A DNA stretch of 64,000 nucleotides from the NCBI RefSeq assembly GCF_000003195.3, contig NC_012870.2:20452501-20516500 (forward strand), read 5' to 3'. This document shows, in pieces, positions 24,201 through 34,535 of this stretch; the stretch's first letter is position 1, and every line of letters starts with the position of its first letter. The DNA is from Sorghum bicolor (lineage: Eukaryota > Streptophyta > Magnoliopsida > Poales > Poaceae). Made by a program: the position numbers and the translations under genes. Below the pieces are notes generated by a model. The model did no database searches and was not told where the DNA came from. It was given only the letters and a program-made list of their open reading frames with translations.

Positions 24201-26956
24201 AAATGACCCATTTGATGACTTCAAATGAAATAATTTTAAATATAAAATTGTTACAGATCATCAAGATCTACATTTTATATATTGTCCATTTTTACATTTG
24301 GATAATTTTGAGCCAATCCTAATCACATTTCTTTAAAATCCAAGACGGGTTTTGGTCAAACTTGGTCAAATGACAAACTAAATTACTTAAAATGAAAAAA
24401 TTTTGAACACCAAGTTGTTAGATATAATCAAGATCTAAAATTTTTATATACACAACTTTTCCATTTGAGAAAGTTTAAGTTAACAATACCCACCAATTCT
24501 TGAATCTCACACAAACTATATGAAACTATACGTGTCAATTGTGGATTTTCAACTACACCTTTCCAAAACTTTCTCAAATGTAAAAATGGTCTATATATAA
24601 AATATAGATTTTGATGAGTGGAACAATATTGGTATTCATGACGTTTCCATTCGAGACCATTTAGGGTTTCGAAACCGCTACGTGGCTATGAATTCTGTGA
24701 AAATTCAAAATTCAGTGATTCAAACTTTTCCAAATGGAAAGTTGATCATTAGACAAAATGTAGAACTTGATGTGTGTAACAAACTTTGTAATAATGACTT
24801 TTACATTTGAGACCATCTAGGGTTCGGTCAAATGGTGTTTTTGTAAAAACCAATGCTTTGACTTTGGTCAAACTTGATCAAATGGCCCATTTGATGACTT
24901 CAAATGAAATAATTTTGAATATAAAGTTGTTAGAGATCATCAAGATCTACATTTTATATATTTTCGATTTTTACATTTGGATAATTTTGAGCCAATCCTA
25001 ATCACATTTTTTTAAAATCCAAGACGGGTTTTGGTCAAACTTGGTCAAATGACAAACTAAATTACTTAAAATGAAAAAATTTTGAACACCAAGTTGTTAG
25101 ATATAATCGAGATCTAAACTTTTTATATACACAACTTTTCCATTTGAGAAAGTTTAAGTTAATAATATCCACCAATTCTTGAATCTCACACAAACTATAT
25201 GAAACTATACGTGTCAATTGTGGATTTTCAACTACACCTTTCCAAAAATTTCTCAAATGCAAAAATGGTCTATTTATGAAATGTAGATTTCGATGAGTGG
25301 AACAATATTGGTATTCATGACTTTTCCATCCGAGACCATCTAGGGTTCCGAAACCGCTGCGTGGCTATGAATTCTCTGAAAATTCAAAATTCGGTGGTTC
25401 AAACTTTTCCAAATGGAAAGTTGACCATTAGACAAAATGTAGAACTTGATGAGTGTAACAAACATTCGTATTAATGACTTTTCCATTTGAGACCATCTAG
25501 GGTTCGGTCAAACGGTGTTTTTGTAAAAACCAATGCTTTGACTTTGGTCAAACTTGATCAAATGGCCCATTTGATGACTTCAAATGAAATTATTTTGAAT
25601 ATAAAATTGTTAGAGATCATCAAGATCTACATTTTATATATTGTCCATTTTTACATTTGGATAATTTTGAGCCAATCCTAATCACATTTCTTTAAAATCC
25701 AAGACGGGTTTTGGTCAAACTTGGTCAAATGACAAACTAAATTACTTAAAATGAAAAAATTTTGAATACCAAGTTGTTAGATATAATCAAGATCTAAACT
25801 TTTTATATACACAATTTTTTCATTTGAGAAAGTTTAAGTTAACAATACCCACCAATTCTTGAATCTCACACAATTGTGTCAATTGTGGATTTTCAACTAC
25901 ACCTTTCCAAAACTTTCTCAAATGCAAAAATGGTCTATATATGAAATGTAGATTTCGATGAGTGGAACAATATTGGTATTGATGACTTTTCATTCGAGAC
26001 CATCTAGGGTTCCGAAACCACTGCGTGGCTATGAATTCTGTGAAAATTCAAAATTCAGTAGTTCAAACTTTTCCAAATGGAAAGTTGACCATTAGACAAA
26101 ATGTAGAACTTGATGAGTGTAACAAACATTCGTATTAATGACTTTTCCATTTGAGACCATCTAGGGTTCGGTCAAGCGGTGTTTTTGTAAAAACCAATGC
26201 TTTGACTTTGGTCAAACTTGATCAAATGGCCCATTTGATGACTTCAAATGAAATAATTTTGAATATAAAGTTGTTAGAGATCATCAAGATCTACATTTTA
26301 TATATTTTCCATTTTTATATTTGGATAATTTTGAGCCAATCCTAATCATATTTCTTTAAAATCCAAGACGGGTTTTGGTCAAACTTGGTCAAATGACAAA
26401 CTAAATTACTTAAAATAAAAAAATTTTGAACACCAAGTTGTTAGATATAATCAAGATCTAATCTTTTTATATACACAACTTTTCTATTTGAGAAAGTTTA
26501 AGTTAACAATACCCACGAATTATTGAATCTCACACAAACTATATGAAACTATTCGTGTCAATTGTGGATTTTTAACTACACCTTTCCAAAACTTTCTCAA
26601 ATGCAAGAATGGTGTGTATATGAAATCTAGATTTCGATGAGTGGAACAATATTGGTATTCATGACTTTTCCATTCGAGACCATCTAGGGTTCCGAAACCG
26701 CTGCGTGGCTATGAATTCTCTGAAAATTCAAAATTCAGTGGTTCAAACTTTTCCAAATGGAAAATTGACCATTAGACAAAATGTAGAACTTGATGAGTGT
26801 AACAAACTTTGTATTAATGACCTTTCCATTTGAGACCATCTAGGATTCGGTCAAACGGTGTTTTTGTAAAAACCAATGCTTTGACTTTGGTCAAACTTGA
26901 TCAAATGGCCCATTTGATGACTTCAAATGAAATAATTTTGAATATAAAGTTGTTAC
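18201..26956 (+). repeat. Tandem array of 13 units of ~679 bp inside the CACTA element
   Basis: The segment beginning ATTTGGATAATTTTGAGCC recurs at 18201, 18880 and 19559 and onward. The inner marker TTGAGACCATCTAGGGTTCGG falls at 18712, 19391, 20070, 20748, 21427, 22106, 22785, 23464, 24127, 24807, 25487, 26151 and about 26830. Spacing is 678-680 bp except units 9 and 12 (663-664 bp), which share one 16 bp deletion. Each unit is itself built of three diverged subrepeats marked by TTTCCATT(T/C)GAGA, about 150-340 bp apart. Units are very similar over their full length. A 64-codon open frame recurs in most units but simply follows the repeat. The array starts 68 bp after the transposase stop and ends in a decayed partial unit (26957-27020). 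Confidence 0.95.
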
Positions 26957-27399
26957 AAAAACTTTTGAATATCAAGTTATTAGATATCATCAAGATCTAA
27001 ACTTTTTATATACACAACTTTTTATATATTTTTATATGATAAATAGATTTTTTATTTGATGAAAACTATACCCTACTAGCATTCCGAGTAATCAATAACC
27101 AAAATATAAAGTTTAACGTCAATATGATGTGAAAATAGATTTGCAGTTGATTGGATATAGTTTTTGTAAATTTATTGGAATAATATATTTTTGCATTAAC
27201 AAAATACTAAACATTTCTTACAAAATTATTGCAAATTATAAAAATACAGCAAGATATTTAAGGTTAAAAATTTTTATGTGTACATTAAAAAAATTACAAT
27301 ATATGTCACTGTTTAAAAAATATTATGTAAAATATTTAATTTACTATACAATTTATAATATAAACTGTATATATAAACACTTTAAAAACCCTAAACTAA
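26957..27399. other. AT-rich spacer with decayed array remnant
   Basis: 26957-27020 is a diverged partial copy of the array unit (ATCAAGATCTAAACTTTTTA). The rest is AT-rich with no frame or repeat I recognise. Confidence 0.5.
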
Positions 27400-27660
27400 A
27401 AAACAGGGCCTTTAGAACCGGCCCATAGTGGGAACCGGTGCTAAAGGGCCGTGAAAATTTCACGAGCCCGCCCTAGCGCGCGCAGGACGCTTTAGCACCG
27501 GTCCGTGGCTGGCACCGGTGCTAAAGGAACCCTTTAGAACCGGCTGGTAACACGAGCCGGTGCTAAAGGGTCACCCTTTGACACCGGTTCGTGTTACCAG
27601 CCGGTGTTAAAGACCCTTTACCACCGGTTCCAGCCACGGACCGGTGCTAAAGGGTGCGCC
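27400..27660. repeat. Internal block of CACTA subterminal-type repeats
   Basis: At least seven copies of ACCGGT...CTAAAGGG motifs in alternating orientation, for example CCGGTGCTAAAGGG and CCTTTAGAACCGGC, match the type seen at both ends of the element. There is no CACTA terminus next to it. It is followed by a TATA-like site and a GC-rich leader, in the same order as at the left end. Confidence 0.75.
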
Positions 27661-27664
27661 CCAA

Positions 27665-27670
27665 TATAAG
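27665..27670 (+). promoter_or_regulatory. TATA box candidate for the second CACTA gene
   Basis: TATAAG directly follows the internal repeat block and precedes a GC-rich, CGCCGCC-repeated leader (27690-27920). The open frames in that leader are most likely untranslated. Confidence 0.4.
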
Positions 27671-27999
27671 CCGCGTGCGCCCTAGATCTGAGCAGTTACC
27701 TACGTCTTCGTCTCCAGCGCCACGACGTTCGTCGTCTTCACCGCCGCCGTCGCGCCGTTTCAACTCCCACCGCCGCGTCCTTCTTCCAGCGCCGCCGCAG
27801 CCTCCACTAGCGTCACCGCGGCCCTCCACCAGCTCCGCCGCGGCCCTCCACCAGCGTCGCCGCCGAAGGGCACCTGCAGCGCTGGCCAACCGTCGTCTCT
27901 CATCGATCTCCTCTCCGGCCGGCTCTGTGTGCTATTTATAGATCGAGAACGCCATGCATCTCTCCATTGATTAATTAAGTATTTATATACACTAGACCA

Positions 28000-28400
28000 G
28001 AAATATATATACATATATACACATATATATATATGATGTATATATATGTATATTATATATGTATATATATATATATATGTATATTATATATGTATATATA
28101 TATGTATATTGTATATATATATATATGTGTATGTATATATTGTATATATATGTATACATATATATATATGTATATATTGTATATATATGTATATATATAT
28201 ATATGGTGTTTTGATTTGTAGTATTATTTTTTTAATATATTATTCTAGTATATATAGTATGTATGTATGTATTATTTTTTATATGTATGTATTATTTTTT
28301 GTATGTATGTATGTATTATATTGTATATATATATGTATACATATATATAGTTTGTATGTACGAATTTTAGTTTTTTGTATGTATGTATGTATGTATTATT
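28000..28400. repeat. TA/TATG-rich microsatellite tract
   Basis: Long imperfect TATATG, TATA and TATGTATG runs. It probably lies in the first intron of the second gene. The open frames here are repeat artefacts. Confidence 0.85.
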
Positions 28401-28414
28401 TTTTAATATATTAT

Positions 28415-28985
28415 TTGTAGTAGTACTAGTAGTAGTATATAAGTCTCTAATATATATTCTAGTAGTGTTTACCCACCAAATTTATTCTAGTAGGGTTTTG
28501 TATATATTATTGTTTGTACTATATTATTCTAGTATTGTTTTTAGTATATTATTCTAGTGTATTACTTGGCTTAAAAGATTCTAGTATTATTTTTAGAGCA
28601 CTCCAACACTTTCATTTGTAGTAGTACTAGTAGTAGTATATAAGTCTCTTAGTAGTGTTTAGCCACCAAATTTATTCTAGTAGGGTTTTGTATATATTAT
28701 TGTTTGTACTATATTATTCTAGTATTGTTTTTTATTCTAATGTATTACTTGGCTTAAAAGATTCTAGTATTATTTTTAGAGCACTCCAACACTTTCATTT
28801 GTAGTAGTACTAGTAGTAGTATATAAGTCTCTAATATATATTCTAGTAGTGTTTAGCCACCAAATTTATTCTAGTAGGGTTTGTATATATTATTGTTTGT
28901 ACTATATTATTCTAGTATTATTTTTTATTCTAATGTATTACTTGGCTAAAAAGATTCTAGTATATTATTCTAGTGTATTTCTTAT
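28415..28985 (+). repeat. Three tandem copies of a ~190 bp repeat
   Basis: Units start with TTGTAGTAGTACTAGTAGTAG at 28415, 28616 and 28799. Each contains CCACCAAATTTATTCTAGTAGGGTTT and TGTATTACTTGGCT in the same order. It is inside the probable first intron of the Transposase_24/Ulp1 gene. Confidence 0.85.
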
Positions 28986-29025
28986 CTTATATAGAATATA
29001 TATATGTATGGTTGCAGACATAGAA

Positions 29026-32000
29026 ATGGCTGACCGTCCTCATGATGATCCTGATTATATGGAAGCTGCCATTCAAAATATGATCGACGACGGTAGTCAG
29101 TACTTTATTGATTACCACGAGATCATGCAAGGCAATCCGACTAAGCAACAAGAGGGCAATGCCCCTGAGCAACAAGAGGGCAATGCGCCTGAGCAACAAC
29201 TTGTTGTGCAACAAGAAGAGGCATCTCTTACATTAGGTTTTAGACTTATTACTTGGTTATTAATTTAGTATTTTTGTTTCTATATCTACATGTAGCCTTC
29301 TGGATCGATCTCTACGGGGAGAAGTGTACCTCCACGAGGGCCAAAGAAGCCGTTGGAGGGCCGCTATGTAATCTCTGAGTTTGAGATAGCTATAGGCAGA
29401 CCACTTGGTGAGCATACAAATAAATATGTTAGTCACTGTGGATATCTTGTGAGAGATCAAATACCGATCAGTGCTCGTGAATAGAGAGAGAAGCGAGGTG
29501 CTCCTTAGATCAGTTTTGTCTCTGATCATGACAAGGAGTTAGTTTGGAAAGGCGTCACAGACGTTTTCACCTTCGACACCAATGATGAAGAGTTGAAGGT
29601 GCGAATTTATGACTGGACTATGAAGAAGATGGCAGTACTCTTCCAGAATTGGAAGAAGACTTTGTACAATAAATATGTCAAGAAAAACGAGACTCCAAAT
29701 TTCAACCTCAAGCAATACGTAAAGCTGAGGGCCTTCTGAGATGACTTCGTACAGTACAAAACATCAGAAGAGGGCGAGGAACGAGCCATTAGAAACAAAG
29801 AGAATGCAAGTAAAAAGACATACCGCCATCATATGAGATCAGGTGGTTATAAGAGTGCTGTTCCCAAGTGGGACCGAATGAAACAGGAGATGCTTGCTAG
29901 GGGGGTCACACCCGAGACAATAGCAAAGAATTGGAGCGAGCGCTCCAAGCATTGGTTCTACGGTCATGGGGGAAGCGTGGACCCAGACACCGGGGCGCTA
30001 GTTTGGGGCCAAGAAATCTCTAGTGCAGCAGAGAGACTAGTCCGTGCACGAGAGGTGGTTCAGTCTGGTGAGTTCAGGCCTAACAGGGAGAAGGATGAAC
30101 TCACCTATGCGCTTGAAAATCCTGAGCACGGTGGGCGTATGAGAGGCTATGGGGCAGTTCCGTGGCTGCAATCATTCCAAGCCGATCAAGATACCTACAG
30201 AAGCCGCCAGAGAAAGAAGGATGAGGAGGCAGAGCGGATCCGCCGCCTAGAAGCTTTTGTTCTGCAGTTAGAAGAGCGCGAAAAAGCTCGTGAAGAATGG
30301 ATGCAGGCAGAGATTCAAAGGCAAGTGCAAGCAACACTTAGTCAAATGACGAAAGGGCAAGGTACATCATATCCTGAGGTCAATGTTAGCCCCCCAGGCC
30401 AGTTGAAAAGCAGTTGCGCATCCACGGAAGTACCAACCATTCAGGATGACACGAAGCTACACTTCCCCGTGGATGATGTCACAGAGGCTTTTACTACATG
30501 TGAGCTGCATGTACCAGATGGGAATGCAACAAAAAACGTGGCTATCGCTGTTGTCAACCCTATCGACCGAACGAGAACTCTAAGAATCCATAATCGACCA
30601 GTACCTGGTGGATATGCTAGCGTCTCGGTTGATAGGGTTGAGAGAGGTTGTGGCAATGTGCCTCTAGACATAGAAGGGGGAGACGGAGAGAAGACCTTAG
30701 GTGAAGCTGAGAAGACATTTATTTGTTGGCGCAAGCGCTTCATAATTATTCCTCAACATAGGTTTGTGTGTGATTTTACTTCTTATATTATTTATTATAT
30801 ATTGAAATTAAAAAAAGTTTGCTCACAAAACTTGTAATTGTTTTCTTTGCAGGGACTCCTCCATCCTAAGTCTAGTTCTCTCCCCAGCGCATCATAGTGC
30901 TGCGGGTGGTGACAATGCTGGATCTCCTCCAACACCTGCGGCGGCCACACCGACCCCGCCACCGCCTCCACCACGGTCTCCACCTCCTCCACCGAGGTCT
31001 CCAACTCCTCCACCGCGTTCTCCAACGCCGAAAAGATCGGCCGCACCACCTCCACCGCCTGCACCGCTCTCTCCAAAGAGTGCACGGTCGGTCCCCTCGC
31101 CTCCAAAGCGAGGTAGTCATAAGCAGTCCGCCCAAAAAGGACCGAAGTCATCGGTCCCACCTCCAAAGAAGGCTGCCTCAACAAAGAGAGCTAAGACGCC
31201 AGAAAAATTACCTTACAAAAAGAGTGAAGAGGAGGTAATTGCTACATCCAAAGCTGAGGTCAAATAATTTTTTGATAAATTGAAGGAGGATAAGAAAAAA
31301 CGGCTTAACCCAGAAAAGCCATACTTTTATATAAAGCCATCGGAACTAAGGCAGAAGGTGGCGGACCATCAAAAGAAGCAACGCGAAGCTCAGAAAAAGC
31401 CAGCACTTTCGAACTATGAGCGGTCTCTGGTCAAGTCTTCACAGCCTAAGAAGAGAGTAGGAAAGGGAGTCCCACAGCTCGGAGAAGTATCAAAACCGGT
31501 GCTCCCTTTGATTGTGCCAAATCAATACGGCTCAAATGAAGACTTGATGCCAAAGAAATCCTTAGCGTTGTCTGAGCTAGACTCGCTTGAGCGTTACTTT
31601 GGACAAAGCAGTTTAAATATGTAGGAAATTGCTGCCATTCTTGGATGCCAAACATTTGAAAAAGCCGAGGTAGTTGATCAATGGAGGGCAAGATATGAAC
31701 CGGGCAGGAGTCTATTCGAACCTAAGCGTTTACACGAGCTCGGCACACAAATATTTGCAATAAACAAATGGTGCATTGAGGCGTCTAAAAGGGGAGAGAA
31801 TTGGATTTCTGTTCGTATTAGACAACATCACTACTTCCGTGGAGATGACCTTATATACGTGCAGTTCGAAGAAGTGCACCAATTATGTCACCTCGACGCT
31901 CTCGACAAATCACTTGTCAGCTGCTTTTGTCTGTAAGTATTTTTTTTTCTTTTTATTATACTTCTAACTTCTTTAATTACATGTATATAATCCTTACACA

Positions 32001-32998
32001 CTTAGGATTTGTATGTATATATGAAGGCACCAAATGAGAGAGCTTAGAATGAGAAATGACAATAGTATTGGGTTCGTTGACCCTTATATTGTTTTCGAGG
32101 CTCCGCAGGCAGTGTGGACAGCAGCTCATGAGACAGAAAGTCTGCACCAATCTTATGAGGTTCTTTGTGAACCAAAAAGAAAAACAAAAAATACTCTTCC
32201 CCTTCAACTTCGAGTGAGTTATATAGTTATTAAGTGCATGCATATTTTATTTTACATTATAGGACTTACTATATATATATGTGTAAACAGCTTTCACTGG
32301 ATACTCATGGTCATTGAAATTCCCAAGAACCGGTTGATAATCTTTGACTCAATGAGAAAACCACAAGAAAATTATCAACAAATGGTAAACATTATTCAAA
32401 GGTACGTAATGTCGATCTCAGCTACAAAAATATCATAATATGACTCTATAATTATTAGTTCACGATCCGCAATATATGTAATTATTAGTTCACGATTCAT
32501 TGACCGTGAACATCTCAGTGGATGTAAAGCGACGCTTAACATAATACATCCACAAGTAAGTTCTACTAGCTAACAAACTTTCGCTAACTTTTAGCCTTCT
32601 TATTTTCGTGGTCGTGAATATTTTTATATATATATCGTACAGTGGTGTTTAAGACAAGAAGGGGGGAACAATCTATGTGCATATTACGTGTGCAAATTCA
32701 TGATGGCACAAGTCAATCAAACACCCACAGAGACACTCAGAGTACGTTACATGTCTCTTTTCATTATCTCCTGAATTATATTGAATAACTTAGATAACTA
32801 ATACTTTTTTTTATTTATTTCAAATTAAAGACGGAATGGTTGAGGGAAAAGGTCCAACAACAAGACCGAATCAAAGCTATCCAAGAGACGATAGCAGGAT
32901 TTCTCCGCGACCAAGTGATCAATCCAAACGACGAGTTTCACTTCAACGGCAACGAAACTCTTATTCCAAACAACGATGATCATTTGTATCGTTTGTAG
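29026..32998 (+). pseudogene. Transposase_24 - proline-rich - Ulp1 (C48) protease gene of the CACTA element, degenerate
   Basis: Multi-exon. Exon 1 is about 29026-29236 (MADRPHDDPDYME, then tandem EGNAPEQQ repeats). Exon 2 is 29296-30761, with the plant Transposase_24 region (GGYKSAVPKWDRMKQ, WFYGHGG, coiled coil RRLEAFVLQLEERE). Exon 3 is 30853-31932, a PPPRSPTP-type proline linker and a Lys-rich part. Exons 4-7 (32027 to 32998) hold a Ulp1-like fold. Phases match at the 30761/30853 and 31932/32027 junctions; the 32213/32291 junction is off by one. Catalytic His (FHW, 32295), Asp (IIFDS, 32346) and Cys (NLCAYYVC, 32676) are all present. In-frame stops lie at 29482, 29506, 29737, 31265 and 31622. 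Ulp1 peptidases remove SUMO; capture by plant transposons is known. The Transposase_24 part is the partner of TNP2 in this class. Splice sites are read by eye. Confidence 0.65.
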
Positions 32999-33289
32999 AC
33001 ATTGGGAGAAAAAACTCTATGTATATATGTGTTACGAATTTTGTACATATAAAACTATATATATATATAAAGCTTTTTACATATCTATTTAATTTTTGAT
33101 GTGGCCTATTCATTTTATTATAGGCAAAGCTTAATTATTAAGCTAAGCCTATAATTTTCATTTATATATGCTTAATATGCGTGTAGTATAAATATATTAT
33201 TATATCAGTAAAAATATTTATTGAAAAACCTAATATTATATATTATATAAAAACAATAAACAGAACCGAAGAAGTGAACTTAAAAAAAG

Positions 33290-33495
33290 AAACCCTTTAA
33301 CACCGGTTGGTAATACCAACCGGTGTTAAAGGGTCATGCAACGTGACAGCCCTGACAGGACCCTTTACCAACCGGTGTTAAAGGGGGGCTTTAGCCCCGG
33401 TTACCCGAACCGAGACTAAAGGGTGGGCCTTTAGTCCCAGAAGGGCAGCACCGGCTCGGGAACCGGGACAACAGGCCCTTCCCGACCGGTGCTAA
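33290..33495. repeat. CACTA right subterminal repeat block
   Basis: Inverted pairs such as CCCTTTAACACCGGTTGG and CCAACCGGTGTTAAAGGG, then diverged CTTTAGTCCC-type copies, end 20 bp before the right terminus. It is the counterpart of the left block. Confidence 0.75.
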
Positions 33496-33515
33496 TGCCC
33501 GAACGTGTGGGAGTG

Positions 33516-33682
33516 ACTTAAGGCTAATCATGGACTAACTAGGCTTAAAAGATTCGTCTCGCGATTTTCAACCAAATTGTGTAATTAGTTTATTTTTTTA
33601 TCTACATTTAATATTCCATACATGTGTCTAAAGATTCGATGGGATGGATGAAAAAATTTTTGGTGGAAAACTAAACAGGGCC
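33516..33682. mobile_element. Right half of the split Tourist-like MITE
   Basis: Starts with the second ACT copy and ends AACTAAACAGGGCC, followed by TTA (33683-33685). It completes the element that starts at 13133. Confidence 0.75.
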
Positions 33683-33903
33683 TTAGTGAATGTTAAGTAA
33701 TTGACTTGGAGACATATTGTCGTAAGTACGTACATGTATTTGAGTTGAGTTTTCTGTTCATATTTTTTTTCTCATTCAAAAATTTTGGTGCACAGTTAGT
33801 TAACAATTTTTATCTTTTCTGTAAAACCACTAAATTAAATAGCCTCCACTATAGCTGCTATTGCTTTTTGTAGCTTTTAGAGGAGGACACCACTAGATGT
33901 CAT

Positions 33904-34448
33904 TAGGGGGGCATTCGAAAACCTAAAGAATTTGGTTAGTATTTTTTTAGTAATTACACGTTAATAAGTGATTTTCACCCTGAGAAAAATACTACTCGGA
34001 TAATTTTGCCACCCAAAAAATTGAACTCGGGTTTGGGCATACATGATGTATACCTGAACTCGACAAACCAGCAAAATAAACAAAATTTCAGCAATGTTCT
34101 AAAGCAGCAAACAATAATTTTTGCCAACATTTAATAGAAAAACAGTATATAGAATCAATCACTTGGCTAGCAAATACCAAAGTACCAAACAACATATGTC
34201 TTTGACAACTACTCAAATGTTATTCAAATAGATAAACATATACACTGATTCACATCACAGATCACACAAACATGATTTTTGGGTATTATAGTCAATTTGG
34301 GTATCAGGGATCAATACCCAAACTACCCAAATTAAATTCAAACATCTAGAGTTACTATTCGATTATTGTAATCGGATATGGGTAGTTCTGGACTTCTGGT
34401 CCAGGGATGGTAGCTCAGTTCGTGTATCTAGTTTTGTGCCCACCCCTA
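33904..34448. mobile_element. Non-autonomous hAT element, 545 bp
   Basis: Left end TAGGGGGGCATTCG, right end TGCCCACCCCTA (inverted TAGGGGTGGGCA), a common plant hAT terminus. ATGTCAT flanks both ends directly (33897-33903 and 34449-34455), 7 bp where hAT normally gives 8. Interior is AT-rich with GGGTA-type motifs and no transposase frame. Confidence 0.65.
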
Positions 34449-34535
34449 ATGTCATAGCCCGCTATTTACAATATCGCTAGAGAAAATGGGCTTGCATATT
34501 GTGCACACAATTTCTAAGAGAAGTTGATGTAATAA

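Larger units (their letters stand above)
13309..33515 (+). mobile_element. CACTA (En/Spm) DNA transposon, 20.2 kb
   Basis: Left terminus CACTACTACAGAA (13309-13321). Right terminus, inverted, CACTCCCACACG (33504-33515), matching at 8 of the first 10 positions. The flanking trinucleotide ACT is duplicated (13306-13308 and 33516-33518), as expected for CACTA. Blocks of short inverted repeats built on ACCGGT and CTAAAGGG lie inside both ends. It holds, in order, a GRF zinc-finger gene, a TNP2-like transposase remnant, a 13-unit tandem array, a second internal block of subterminal-type repeats, and a Transposase_24 plus Ulp1 gene remnant. All genes read rightwards. The coding parts carry several stops and frameshifts, so autonomous activity is unlikely. 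Ordinary grass CACTA elements are shorter; the array accounts for 8.8 kb. Confidence 0.85.

Noticed and set aside
18712..26345. A 64-codon frame repeated in 11 of 13 array units
   Set aside because: It starts at TTG, has no domain and simply repeats because the DNA does. Units 7 and 9 lose it by single changes with no sign of selection.
28033..28420. Tyr/Ile-rich open frames
   Set aside because: Translations of TATATG microsatellite DNA.
30896..31238. Frames on the other strand or shifted frame reading RRWRSWRPRWRR or LHHGLHLLHR
   Set aside because: They are shadows of the proline-rich linker exon of the Transposase_24-Ulp1 gene.
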